NCBI RefSeq assembly: GCF_031143425.1
Contig: NC_090446.1
Location: forward strand, 1,548,816,749-1,548,880,748
Reading direction: 5' to 3'
Length of the DNA stretch: 64,000 nucleotides
From: Pleurodeles waltl
Lineage: Eukaryota; Chordata; Amphibia; Caudata; Salamandridae
The notes beneath the pieces were generated by a model. It saw nothing but the letters and a program-made list of their open reading frames with translations. It ran no database searches and was not told where the DNA came from. Positions within the stretch are counted from its first letter, which is position 1; each line of letters begins with the position of its first letter. The position numbers and the translations under genes were made by a program. This document shows positions 43,906 to 55,805 of this stretch, piece after piece.

Positions 43906-46900
43906 TGTAGGAAAGTACCATCTTGCCTGGCATGTTACCCCCATTTTTCACTGTATATATGTTGTTTTAGTTGTATGTGTCACTGGGACCCTGGTAACCC
44001 AGGGCCCCAGTGCTCATAAGTGTGCCTGTATGTGTTACCTGTGTAGTGACTAACTGTCTCACTGAGGCTCTGCTGATCAGAACCTCAGTGGTTATGCTCT
44101 CTCATTTCTTTCCAAATTGTCACTGACAGGCTAGTGACCATTTTTACCAATTTACATTGGCTTACTGGAACACCCTTATAATCCCCTAGTATATGGTACT
44201 GAGGTACCCAGGGTATTGGGGTTCCAGGAGATCCCTATGGGCTGCAGCATTTCTTTTGCCACCCATAGGGAGCTCTGACAATTCTTACACAGGCCTGCCA
44301 CTGCAGCCTGAGTGAAATAACGTCCACGTTATTTCACAGCCATTTTACACTGCACTTAAGTAACTTATAAGTCACCTATATGTCTAACCTTTACCTGGTA
44401 AAGGTTAGGTGCAAAGTTACTTAGTGTGAGGGCACCCTGGCACTAGCCAAGGTGCCCCCACATTGTTCAGAGCCAATTCACTGAACTTTGTGAGTGCGGG
44501 GACACCATTACACGCGTGCACTACATATAGGTCACTACCTATATGTAGCTTCACCATGGTAACTCCGAATATGGCCATGTAACATGTCTATGATCATGGA
44601 ATTGCCCCCTCTATGCCATCCTGGCATTGTTGGTACAATTCCATGATCCCAGTGGTCTGTAGCACAGACCCTGGTACTGCCAGACTGCCCTTCCTGGGGT
44701 TTCTCTGCAGCTGCTGCTGCTGCCAACCCCTCAGACAGGCATCTGCCCTCCTGGGGTCCAGCCAGGCCTGGCCCAGGATGGCAGAACAAAGAACTTCCTC
44801 GGAGAGAGGGTGGGACACCCTCTCCCTTTGGAAAATGGTGTGAAGGCAGGGGAGGAGTAGCCTCCCCCAGCCTCTGGAAATGCTTTGTTGGGCACAGAGG
44901 TGCCCAATTCTGCATAAGCCAGTCTACACCGGTTCAGGGACCCCTTAGCCCCTGCTCTGGCGCGAAACTGGACAAAGGAAAGGGGAGTGACCACTCCCCT
45001 GACCTGCACCTCCCCTGGGAGGTGTCCAGAGCTCCTCCAGTGTGCTCCAGACCTCTGCCATCTTGGAAACAGAGGTGCTGCTGGCACACTGGACTGCTCT
45101 GAGTGGCCAGTGCCACCAGGTGACGTCAGAGACTCCTTGTGATAGGCTCCTTCAGGTGTTAGTAGCCTTTCCTCTCTCCTAGGTAGCCAAACCCTCTTTT
45201 CTGGCTATTTAGGGTCTCTGTCTCTGGGGAAACTTTAGATAACGAATGCATGAGCTCAGCCGAGTTCCTCTGCATCTCCCTCTTCACCTTCTGATAAGGA
45301 ATCGACCGCTGACCGCGCTGGAAGCCTGCAAACCTGCAACATAGTAGCAAAGACGACTTCTGCAACTCTGTAACGCTGATCCTGCCGCCTTCTCGACTGT
45401 TTTCCTGCTTGTGCATGCTGTGGGGGTAGCCTGCCTCCTCTCTGCACCAGAAGCTCCGAAGAAATCTCCCGTGGGTCGACGGAATCTTCCCCCTGCAACC
45501 GCAGGCACCAAAAAGCTGCATCTCCGGTCCCTTGGGTCTCCTCTCAGCACGACGAGCGAGGTCCCTCGAATCCAGCGACACCGTCCAAGTGACCCCCACA
45601 GTCCAGTGACTCTTCAGCCCAAGTTTGGTGGAGGTAAGTCCTTGCCTCACCTCGCTGGGCTGCATTGCTGGGAACCGCGACTTTGCAAGCTTCTCCGGCC
45701 CCTGTGCACTTCCGGCGGAAATCCTGTGTGCACAGCCAAGCCTGGGTCCACGGCACTCTAACCTGCATTGCACGACTTTCTAAGTTGGTCTCCGGCGACG
45801 TGGGACTCCTTTGTGCAACTTCGGCGAGCACCGTTTCACGCATCCTCGTAGTGCCTGTTTCTGGCACTTCTCCGGGTGCTACCTGCTTCAGTGAGGGCTC
45901 TTTGTCTTGCTCGACGTCCCCTCTCTCTGCAGGTCCAATTTGCGACCTCCTGGTCCCTCCTGGGCCCCAGCAGCGTCCAAAAACGCCAAACGCACGATTT
46001 GCGTGTAGCAAGGCTTGTTGGCGTCCATCCGGCGGGAAAACACTTCTGCACGACTCTCCAAGGCGTGGGGGATCCATCCTCCAAAGGGGAAGTCTCTAGC
46101 CCTTGTCGTTCCTGCAGTATTCACAGTTCTTCAGCCTAGAAAGAGCTTCTTTGCACCAACCGCTGGCATTTCTTGGGCATCTGCCCATCTCCGAGCTGCT
46201 TGTGACTTTTGGACTTGGTCCCCTTGTTCCACAGGTACCTTCAGACAGGAATCCATCGTTGTTGCATTGCTGATTTGTGTTTTCCTTGCATTCTCCCTCT
46301 AACACGACTATTTTGTCCTTAGGGGAACTTTGGTGCACTTTGCACTCACTTTTCAGGGTCTTGGGGAGGGTTATTTTTCTAACTCTCACTATTTTCTAAT
46401 AGTCCTAGCGACCCTCTACAAGGTCACATAGGTTTGGGGTCCATTCGTGGTTCGCATTCCACTTCTAGAGTATATGGTTTGTGTTGCCCCTATCCCTATG
46501 TTTCCCCATTGCATCCTATTGTAACTATACATTGTTTGCACTGTTTTCTAAGACTACACTGCATATTTTTGCTATTGTGTATATATATCTTGTGTATATT
46601 TCCTATCCTCTCACTGAGGGTACACTCTAAGATACTTTGGCATATTGTCATAAAAATAAAGTACCTTTATTTTTAGTATAACTGTGTATTGTGTTTTCTT
46701 ATGATATTGTGCATATGACACTAGGTGGTACTGTAGTAGCTTCACACGTCTCCTAGTTCAGCCTAAGCTGCTCTGCTAAGCTACCATTATCTATCAGCCT
46801 AAGCTGCTAGACACCCTATACACTAATAAGGGATAACTGGGCCTGGTGCAAGGTGCAAGTACCCCTTGGTACTCACTACAAGCCAGTCCAGCCTCCTACA
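43906..46900 (+). mobile_element. 3' LTR of element A
   Basis: 2,995 bp, offset exactly 8,252 bp from the 5' LTR with no indel. It is followed at once by the right CTAAT duplication. Confidence 0.95.
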
Positions 46901-46975
46901 CTAATGCCATCAGAGGCTTAACCAGTACAGCTCATGAAATGCGCCCCTTACCCACCACTTACCCTAAAATACAAG

Positions 46976-47504
46976 GGGCAGATTAAAGAGCCCTAGCGCC
47001 ATTCCAACGCCACATTGGCATCATTATTCAAGCTATTGTGGCGTTAGAAGGACAAAAACGCCACACCGCATTTACCTGCAGATGCGTGCATCGCGCCACT
47101 TTGTAACCTTTTGTGCTACATTATGCCTGCGCCAGTCATAATGTATGCAAAGGGGGCGTGCCCCCATTATGGGGCCCAAAAGATGGTGCAAGAAAACCTA
47201 AGAGATTTTCTTGCGCCATTTTTTTCGGCACGTTGAACCCCTGCTCAGAGCAGGCGTTCGAAGGAGGTTCCGTTGCTTACAATGGGCCTCTGGGAGCTTT
47301 GCAGGATTACCATCAGAATTTCTGATGCTAATCCTGCAAAACACCAGACTAGTGTAAGAAATTCTGATGTTAGTCCCCTAACTACCGCCAATGTGCGGCG
47401 TATTTAAATACGGTGCACACATGGTGGCGTTAGGGGGGTGCCAAGGGGCGCAAGTAAGGTGGAGCTGTACCGTGTGCAGCGCCACTTCTCTTAACTATGC
47501 CCCC
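46976..47504. mobile_element. MITE-like element with imperfect inverted ends
   Basis: GGGGCAGATTAAAGAGCC with AGCGCC on the left matches, imperfectly, the complement of the right end (GGGGCATAGTTAAGAG with GGCGCTG). The internal GGCGTTA/TAACGCC-type motifs and ATAATG blocks are also partly inverted. There is no frame of interest and the target duplication is unclear. Confidence 0.5.
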
Positions 47505-47570
47505 AGAGATCCCATGAAGGAAAACAAAGTTTAGCTATAAGACACCAGAACTCAGCACGAATGGAAAAAC

Positions 47571-47735
47571 TTTTGTGTCTGATCTAGAGTTTGATAGAGG
47601 AGTTTACTGTGTCACAAACATGACGGATATCCTGCCTGCCATATTACGATTCCAGTATATCCTACTGGATTTATATTTTGGTGAACAGGATATCCGTCAC
47701 CAGTTTGACCCAGTTGCCAGGCTCTTTGTCCTTAA
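47571..47735. mobile_element. Decayed hairpin MITE (same family as 56650)
   Basis: GACGGATATCCTG on the left returns inverted as CAGGATATCCGTC on the right, around ATTACGATTCCAGTATATCCT. The flanking TGATCTAGAGTTTGATAG resembles the TGATTTAGAGCTTGGCAG end of the element at 56650. Confidence 0.6.
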
Positions 47736-48409
47736 ATACCATATTCAGGGAACATACTCACTCTGCTATCAAATAATTAATTCAAAAATAAGCATACCAT
47801 TTTGATTAAAAAAAATATTTGGCCTGAAATCATTAGTTTTTATTTATTTATTTTTAGTAAGCACACAATTTTTTACCAAATGTCAGTGTCTCACACATGG
47901 ATAGATTCTTCCTTGCACACAGCTCCATCACTTGAAAGAAATTACAGGCCCTCATTATGACAAGAATGACCATCATCTGGGAGGGTTGTATCAGGAGTGG
48001 GCAGTGTCATGGCGCACGCCATTGATGTCCACAACATGAAAAGAATTGCCACATTATGCTGTAGCCAGTATTACGTTGTGTGTTGGTACTGAGAGAGCGT
48101 AGTTTGAACGTATAAATTATTAGAAGTGTAATGCTTATATAAATGCCTAACAAATGCCGCATAGAAAACGACAATGAATAGTAATTTGCTTAACGTGCAT
48201 TTGAATTATGTCAATGAAACATGAAAATACCATTGCGTACACAAACTAATGTTAGTCATAAAAATGATGGGTTGCATCATAATTAATCGAGCTTATATTG
48301 GCGTTTACAATATTGCATTAAAACCCATAGGCCTTAAGTTAGCGTCAGCTGCGGATTTAGCTGCCGAGCTCTCGTATTAAAGCATTTTTCTCTGTTTTTC
48401 AGTGTGCTG
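47736..48409. other. Anonymous A/T-rich sequence
   Basis: No gene seen. A GGCCCTCATTATGAC motif near 47948 resembles the end of the MITE at 30770, so a decayed MITE may start here, but no partner end was found. Confidence 0.4.
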
Positions 48410-49030
48410 ACTCACAAAGGGCCATGACCCTGCATTCGTTCCTTTTCCTTCGTTTCATGTATCTATACCGGTTTAGTTCCCATCCGCATGCTAGCTGCTT
48501 TACTATGAGTTTTATACAATTTGAAACAAAGTAGATTAAAAGAAATGTACAAGGACATTTGACCATGGACAAAGGAACTTATGACCAGAGGAACGTGCCA
48601 AGATGATGAACTAATCCAGGATGTGCCACCTCCGAAGACGTCAATTATGAAGACCAATCAAAGTGTTGTAAATTATCGTGGGGTGACAATTGGAATTACC
48701 TAATGTATAATTTGATAGGTTAAAGATAGTGGGGTATAGTAAATGACCAATAGAATTTTGGGGGAAGGGGTTACGAAAAGGGATAAAAACTCATGTCACA
48801 GAAGTGACGTTAGAACTAGGTAGGGAATGCTGTCGATTTCATCTAGAAACTCTGTCACTCAGTTTGGTGATTGGGGACTTAATAAAGTTATCATTGCCCA
48901 TAGACTGCCCTTACACTTCTCCTCCTTATGAGGGAAGTGTCCCCTGTCTCTTAGACGAAGCTAGACTGAAGTCGATCTGACTGATGTCCTGAAGACAAAG
49001 ACTGATCCTGTGTGCTGACCTATTACTGGA
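48410..49030 (+). mobile_element. Possible retroviral-type LTR (solo)
   Basis: It has the layout of a vertebrate retrovirus-like LTR. A GGGATAAAAACTCATG TATA-like motif near 48780 is followed about 100 bp later by ACTTAATAAAGTTATC (poly(A) signal, about 48878) and a short T/C-rich stretch. No gag, pol or env is attached and clear TG...CA ends were not established, so it is tentative. Confidence 0.35.
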
Positions 49031-50105
49031 GGGTAATTATGACAATATAAATTACTATTTGTCTGTTTGCTTTTTCTTTCTAGGTACCAACTGCTGTATT
49101 TTTTTATAGAGGCCATAGCTAGATGTTTTCTAAATTGGTGTTCTAAATTATTTTGCATGAAGTCCAACATGCTGATGCTAATTAGTGGTTAGACTAGGTA
49201 ATCACCTGACTGACACTTATAGACAAAACTGATATTGCGCTATGCTGAACTGATTGCATTATATTCTTTGTGTTCTAATCTATGTTTAGGATATGTTATA
49301 TTCTTATGTTCGTGATTCTTGCATTAGTGAAATCTTATTACAGTTGCCATGTTGTGATTATGTTCTTATGCTTTTTGGTTTTGAGATTGACACTTCTACT
49401 AGTAGATTGTAATCAATAGGGAATAAAATTCATAAAATTCTATCAGAGGGTGTGGTTAATCATGGCTGAAAGGTCATGGTTGCGCCAACAGTTTAATCAA
49501 TGTCTTTATCCAAAGTAAAGTATATTGTGGTGATAAATATTGGTGACATTATTGACCTTCTTCTTGACATATTGATCAGTTATCTCGTCCTGCGGTGTCT
49601 CACCACTGGGTCAAAAGATTCATTGGCCTAAAACGAGTCCTAATGTGTATAGAATTGGCACAAAGGGACGCGTTAACAGTTCCAAAGTCTTATAGATGCC
49701 CACAACAGACCACAAATTCCCAAGGAAGGCATTATGTCAGCGGTGGATCCCCTCATATGGCAAGAAGGGCCTCCATTATTCCGTCACCAGCATCCTATCA
49801 AGAGCGAATACAATAATGATGCAGATCTCCCGATATACCAAGATTGACCACCATTATAGTCATTCTGTTGCGGTAGGCATCAATGTTGGATGTCCCCTGA
49901 ACGTGCACAATATTCTAACAGTTATGCCTAGCCTCAAATCAGAGACGGGCATGAAAATGTGATAGATCCTTATAGTATGCCATGAATTACCACGACTATT
50001 CCAGGTGGTGCACACCATCATGTCATCGGATCCCTACAACGTACAAAGGATTTCCCCCATTATGTCAGGGATGCACCTCCTAAGGGGGCAGATCGTCCCA
50101 CACTA
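49031..50105. other. Anonymous sequence, no gene seen
   Basis: A/T-rich with no frame longer than 88 codons and no recognisable motif. Confidence 0.4.
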
Positions 50106-50700
50106 GCTGGTGTCTGACCAAGATCACAAGTTTCACTAGTAAACGATAGCCTGGTGTAGGAAGCAGTATCACACTCTAGTTGTCACACATGCATACACAC
50201 ACACACCACACACACACACACACGTTACTACACACACAAAACCCCCCCCCACACGCACATGTTACCCCACACACACAGGCAAGCTGATGTCTGTTTCAAG
50301 ATGATATGTTTCACTGATAAAAGATAGCCAGTTGTAGGGAACAGACTCACACATTCATTACCACATAACACACACACGTTACCACACACACACACACTAG
50401 TGAGTGTCTGTTATAAGTTTCACTGATGAAAGATAGCCAGATGTAGGGAGCAGACTCACACTCTTGTTACCACAAACACACACACATTACCCTCCCCACA
50501 CACACAGACTCACCCGTTATCACACACACACACACACATAACCACACACACACACACACATGCACACACACAGGTTTACACACACGTTATCACACACACG
50601 TGTTACCACACACACACACAGGTTAATACACACATACACACATGCGACCACATATATACACGTGACCACACACATACATGGTACCCCCCCCCCCACACAC
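50106..50700. repeat. Compound repeat: ~75-bp units separated by (CA)n tracts
   Basis: Three units containing GTTTCACTGATAAAAGATAGCC and GGGAACAGACTCACAC alternate with CA-rich microsatellite of growing length. The last 200 bp is almost pure CACACA interrupted by GTTAC. Cys/Val-rich reverse-strand frames come from the CA tracts. Confidence 0.9.
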
Positions 50701-51704
50701 ACTTATTCCAGCACACATTGCTAATGATATTACGATTAAGCACAGAATTAGTGGGGAGAAAGTCTCACTAGCTCAAAGAGGTTTGTGGAGCTATTCTGAC
50801 AAAGACCATTTTGGTAACATTGGGCGAAGAGGCAAAGCACCATTACCAATACCTTTTCCCACAGATATTGACTAAGAGAAGCAAAACTATAAAAATGAAA
50901 CATAGCTCTCAACTTTCTTCATGAACGCGGTATGCAAAAACTAGAGACCATCCTTAAAACAAAGAGACAAACCATACCCTGCCATAATGGGTCATTCTTA
51001 TAACTAACCTGGCATGTGGTCTTAGCAAGTGTGCATCAGGCCATCTGAAATTAAAACCACAGTCTTCATCGCAGAGTAAGTTAAGAAAATCCCTGTGCCC
51101 TCTCATCCCCCAGATGTTTTGATTCCACGTTATGAGGGTCCATGACCCGGGAGACCAGTCGACAGGAGATCTCAGACTTAGGATTTCTTGTGGATCCTAC
51201 TGTTTGACCCAATTCCCATGGTGTGGACAGTCCTAAGCCTAGAGGTCGTACCTCTTACACTTAACACTGTGGATGCTCTGATTCCTGAGTCTGACACTCC
51301 TCTGGCAAATGTAATCCAAGATTTTGCCTCTAGACTTGGCTGTCAAACTCAGTAGTCTGATATTGAGTGCACATGCAGTCCAGTGCTTAATATGAGCCGG
51401 TGTTCTCCAGTGCGCAGCACCAGCACCTACATAGCACATGTGATTATTTGGCAGTTGATGGTGCTTTTTGTCTTTTTTAACAATGAGCACATCAAAAACT
51501 GTTTAGGAATTTAATAAACGATAAAAATGACTGATATCTGCCACCCAGATCATTCTTATGGTTTTAGGGGCCTGAAAGAGTCTGAATTGTCAGACGTGTA
51601 GTTGTGTTGGTAATGCCATTGGCAGCAGTGGTCTTGTGAAGAGGGCCCTGGATCTGATCGTTTTACAAATTAAGCAATGAATTTGGTTTTATGTATTAAA
51701 AGTG
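50701..51704. other. Anonymous sequence, no gene seen
   Basis: No domain or repeat boundary recognised. An 83-codon reverse frame at 51239-51490 covers a GTGCTTAATATGAGCCGGTG block that looks like part of an interspersed repeat. Confidence 0.4.
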
Positions 51705-51900
51705 TTCCTAGTCCATCTTTTGGTCTAACATGGCTGAAGCGTTCCTAATCCGTCCTTTGGTCTGACGTGGAAGAACGTGTCCCTGTCCGTCCTTTCATCG
51801 ATTGGTTCCTAATCCACCCTTCGGTCTAGAAACTTTCCTCACCCATCATTCATCCTACCATGGAAGTAACCGTCCTAGTCCGTCGCTTGGTCTGAAGACA
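51705..51900. repeat. Degenerate ~37-bp minisatellite
   Basis: About five decayed units of GTTCCTAATCCGTCCTTTGG followed by TCTGACGTGGAAG. No coding frame. Confidence 0.7.
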
Positions 51901-52934
51901 AGAAGTAATGATAGGCTCAGTCAGACAGCCAGGAAGGCCTTTCTTCCACTTCATGCCCTGTAACAACACAGATTCAATGTTCACCAGTCTCAGGAGTCTC
52001 TCCTGGGGTAAGTGCCATCTTACACAGGTGTGTCCGTCATCTTATCTGAAGCTGAGATTCACGTTTAACAATGTCACTGGAAGCCACCTCCGTGGGGGAA
52101 GGACACCTCATGAGCAGTAACCGTAGCGGCGGGCTCAAAAAAGAGCCTTTGTGCTGTGCAATGACAGAAAGATACAGAGCAGAGTTACCATGAATTTGAA
52201 ATCACTTTAAAAATACAATCAGCGAGAACAGAGCAAAGCGACCTGTTTGGTACTTTGGAAATGGATCTGCGGCTCCCGGATCACTTGTCGCGGGCTCTTC
52301 TACTACAGACACAGTAGACGATGCAACAACCTCAAAGCCAGCAGTGGGCACAGACCAGGTTTGTCCCTTCAATTTGCTTGCCGAGGCCATGGTGGTTATG
52401 TCATCTGCGGATAGGTTTCCCATCCTGGATCCCACTTACATTGATAACGGGGAGGACATCTTGTAATCCTCCTTCAATTTTTTAATTAGGCCCCTTGCTT
52501 TTAGACTGGCATATCTTTAAAGTCTTGTTTGCTTTGCTGATTGAGGTGAACATTGTATTCCTTTTATAATAGTTTTGTTGAAAGCTTTTTCTTTTCACAG
52601 CTACGGGAGGGAGTCGTAAGGCCGTCTCAGGGCCCCTCTGGTTCTCCATCTTAGCTTAGTTTTAAATTTTATATTTTACACGTTATGGGCTGACTCTGCT
52701 TTTTAACAATTACATTTTACACACTTCTGCTAGCACACTAGTATTCCGAGAATACATTGTATATGCTGCTTGTTTTTATTTAGTCTTTCTCAACATGTAA
52801 TCTATACGCTCTATTCAAGGTTAGGAACAAAGAACAGGAAATCCTGGTGCTTGCATTGCCTGCTCGAAGAATAGCTTCTAACATCTAGACATATCATCCC
52901 ATCAGAGCTGAGACCGTAACACAGGGTGGTTTTG
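51901..52934. other. Anonymous sequence, no gene established
   Basis: A 77-codon minus frame (52202-52435) starts at an ATG but has no known motif. Its C-terminal residues are hydrophobic. No splice signals or homologous copy were recognised. Confidence 0.35.
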
Positions 52935-53045
52935 ATTATATGAATGGTGCTCTGCCCCAGAGGGCTCAGAGTAGCACGCTGGCCACTACTGTCCACGAAC
53001 AACTCCTGTGTTTGAAATCCAGCTCTGCTCATGCTGTTCTTCTAT
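52935..53045 (+). repeat. tRNA-derived SINE head or tRNA pseudogene
   Basis: Pol III-like internal promoter: box A-like GTAGCACGCTGG (52971-52982) and box B-like TGTTTGAAATCCAGC (53009-53023), about 26-37 nt apart as in tRNAs. The arms are imperfect and no acceptor stem is closed, so it is a SINE or relic rather than a working tRNA. Confidence 0.5.
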
Positions 53046-53590
53046 GTCGCAGAAAAAAATTGCCAACTTCACTCGAGACAGGCTCCCTGGCACAGCTTTC
53101 CAGGTATGGGGGTCTCAGGCTATCCTCCCACGAAGATCAGATAGAGTCAGAGGGTACACCCCATACCCTCAGAGTTTAGGTGGCAATAGTTAGGAAGATA
53201 TACCTCTAAGTTTACCATGGTTGGACTGTTTATTCTTTTCACCTTGTCACTTTTGCTGGTTACAATGCTTTGCTTCATCTGCCTAATAATCACAGCGTAT
53301 TCTCTCTGTGCAAGAATATGATTTTATTCAATAAATAAATGTTTGAAATCCTGAAGTTCATATCTTTATTGTGCTTACCCTGGGCATGCATGAGTAAAAC
53401 AAGGACAGAGGTAAGATCTGTTTCCGCAAGTTCCGTGAGAGTCAGAAGGTCATGTTCAAGGTTGCCAAAATCATCTGTTGCCCTGAGAAGGTTGGGGGTT
53501 CAGATAATCTGTGAGCTAACTAGGAAGTGAGTCGATAGCTCCAAAGGGTGCAGATGGACTCGGTCCTCTCGTCCTGAAGTTCTTTTGCCC
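53046..53590. other. Possible SINE body/anonymous sequence
   Basis: It follows the tRNA-like head. CAATAAATAAATG near 53329 is a poly(A)-type signal. No coding region recognised. Confidence 0.35.
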
Positions 53591-53920
53591 TAATATGCAC
53601 TCCTATCTTTTTAGTAGGTCCTTTATAACACTCTATGTGTGACATTTCCCATACTTCACATATCCGTATGAATTAGGCCACTCTTCCGGTGACTTTTCCT
53701 GCACTTCAAGTATCCTCACACAGTAAGCCACTCTACCAGTGATGTTTCCCTCGCTTCATGTGTCCTAATGAAGTAACCCACTCTACGCATGACATTTCCC
53801 ACACTTCAGGTATCCTTATATAGTAAGCTACTCTTCCCTTGTCATGATGAAGAAAACCACTGTATCATTGACGTTTCCCTCACTTCGTGCATTCCTACAA
53901 AATTAGCCAGTCGACCAGTT
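53591..53920. repeat. 50-bp minisatellite, about six decayed units
   Basis: Units run CCACTCTACCAGTGACATTT, CCCACACTTCAGGTATCC and TAATGAAGTAAG. The CCACTCT starts recur about every 50 bp. Confidence 0.8.
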
Positions 53921-54409
53921 TGACAATGCAATGTTTTTCCATAAATTATTGTCATGTTACTTGTAAAAGTTTCTTTGTTACATAACATTTTGCAAAACAA
54001 GTTCTGCGTGGACCAGTTACCTGCACCCAATATTGTGTGAAATTTCTCACATTTTCTAAATATCCCAGGCATAAAAAACGGTCACATCCTAAAGAGCTCC
54101 ATAGTAAATACTAGGGCAGAGGCAAGTGTTTAAAAATGTCAATACCTCTCCCAGCACCAACATTCAACTTGTTATAAGTTGGGCCTCCAGACTGCAAATA
54201 AGGCGTCTACGCTGCAAAGAAAGTGGCTGCCTACTTTTCAGTGGTTGTCAGTCTCTCGCGCATAAACGTGGGCAATGCTCCCTGCCACTTCTTGCTTAAC
54301 CTCAGATAGGATTTGAAGAGATTTATTGCTCTCAGTCTGGAATCAATCCATCTGCTCATCCATTCATCCATCCATCAAATGAAAATGGCCCAGGCTGTCA
54401 CATTGTGGC
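53921..54409. other. Anonymous sequence
   Basis: No gene or clear repeat seen. A short CATCCATC run lies near 54355. Confidence 0.4.
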
Positions 54410-54960
54410 TGTATTAGAATCTTGCCACTAGGTTTGAAATGCAGTACATAAAACAAGACACTACAATAATCAATGCATGAATGAATAAAAGCAAACACGG
54501 TGGAAAGCATGTGGCCAATAGACTAAAAAGGTAAGACTCGCACAAGGGGCAAATGCAGAAAAAAACACATTTTAGATACGTCATAATGTTATCAACTATG
54601 GTCATTAGGGCGCCAAAGGACAGTGGAACTGGTTCAGAGTAAGAGCCGACAGAGTGTGACCAGAAGAGATTATCCAAGATGGTCGGAGAATTGCCAGGAA
54701 GGAATGTTTGTTGGCATGGGTCTAATTTGAGATTATTCAAAGATATCTATCTCAAAACTCCCTCCAAGTCCTAGGGAAGCAAGATCCTAGCATGTATTTT
54801 GTCGTTCAAATGTGAAGCAAAAGTTGGGTACTGTCTGCATACTTGTAGTAAGACATCCCTCTTCATGAAGTTGAGCCAGAAGACACAATTACATATTGAA
54901 CAAAAGGAGAACGAGGGTGGAACCCTGAAGGACAAGTAAAAAAAAAGATCTATTTGACGA
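54410..54960 (-). pseudogene. LINE reverse-transcriptase relic (L2-like)
   Basis: On the minus strand the upstream part reads as STLVLLLFNMY and KYADSTQLLLHI across frames, the positions of the P-Q-G-S...LLFN.Y and YADDTQL motifs of L2/CR1-type RT. The 54740-54414 frame continues with NNLKLDP, VDNIMTYLKCVFF and FIHALIIVVSCFMYCIS, matching the usual post-RT segment ending HALI...DYCN. The catalytic YADD is mutated and several frameshifts exist, so it is dead. Confidence 0.65.
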
Positions 54961-55064
54961 GGTCTATGAACCCCGTTGGACCATCTGCACCGCGTCTGGC
55001 AGGAGAAACAGAATCACCCAGCGCTGTTCCTTTGACGGCTCATTCCATCAGGCAGTGGAGGAGA
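54961..55064. other. Short spacer
   Basis: Links the LINE relic to the 29-bp array. Nothing recognised. Confidence 0.3.
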
Positions 55065-55805
55065 ATCAGACGTCCATCATTTGGTGGTGGATGATCTGAT
55101 TTTATCAAGCAGTGGAGAAGGATCTGATGTCTGACATGGGCAGGAAGAGGATTTAATTTTCATCAAGTGTTGGACGAGGACCTGATTTCCATCAGATATG
55201 ATAGATGATCTGATTTGTAGCAAGCAATGGAGTAGCGCCCGGCTTCCTTCAAGTGGTGGAGATTGATCTGATTTTTGTTCAGTGGTGATGGGTAGTCTAA
55301 GTTTTGTCATGGGAGGACCTGATTTCCATCACAAAGTGGAGGAGGATATGATTTCTATTAAGTAGTGCATGATGTGATTTCTGGTTAGCAGTGGAGAAGG
55401 ATCTGATTTCTGTCATGGGCTGGATAAGGATCTGACTTCCAATGAAGTGGAGGAGGATCTGATCTCCATTAGCATGGTAGACGATCTGATTTTGTCAAGT
55501 TCTGGAGAAGGATCTTACTTCCGTCACGTGGGGGTGATTGATCTGATTTCAGTCCAACGGTGGTGGATGACCTGATTTCTGCGTCGGCTGGAGGAGGATC
55601 TGATTTCTATCCGCCGTGGTGGATGATCTGATTTCTGGCAAGCAGTGGAGGAGGATCTGATTTCAGTCCAACGGTGGTGGATGACCTGATTTCTGCACTG
55701 GCTGGAGGAGTACCTGATTTCCATCCGCGTGGTGGATGATGTGATTTCTGGCAAGCAGTGGAGGAGGATCTGAGTTCCATCATGCGGTGGAAGGAGACCT
55801 GATGG
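55065..55805. repeat. 29-bp minisatellite (58-bp dimers)
   Basis: Units begin GATCTGATTTC and alternate between ...GTGGTGGAT and ...GTGGAGGAG endings, so a 58-bp dimer is the repeating pattern over much of the array. Confidence 0.9.

Larger units (their letters stand above)
35654..46900 (+). mobile_element. Element A: complete Gmr1-type Ty3 LTR retrotransposon
   Basis: An 11,247-bp element bounded by two 2,995-bp direct LTRs and a perfect 5-bp duplication CTAAT (35649-35653 and 46901-46905). The internal region holds a leader, a single gag-pol frame and a G-run before the 3' LTR. The order gag, protease, integrase, RT, RNase H marks it as a member of the Gmr1 group. That group branches within Ty3/gypsy by RT but carries integrase upstream of RT, as Ty1/copia does. 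No disabling mutation was seen. Confidence 0.95.

Noticed and set aside
50520..50702. Cys/Val-rich 60-codon frame
   Set aside because: Translation of a CA microsatellite.
52125..52150. Histone-type 3' stem-loop (GGCTC-A6-GAGCC)
   Set aside because: The loop sequence does not fit the consensus on either strand and no histone frame lies upstream.
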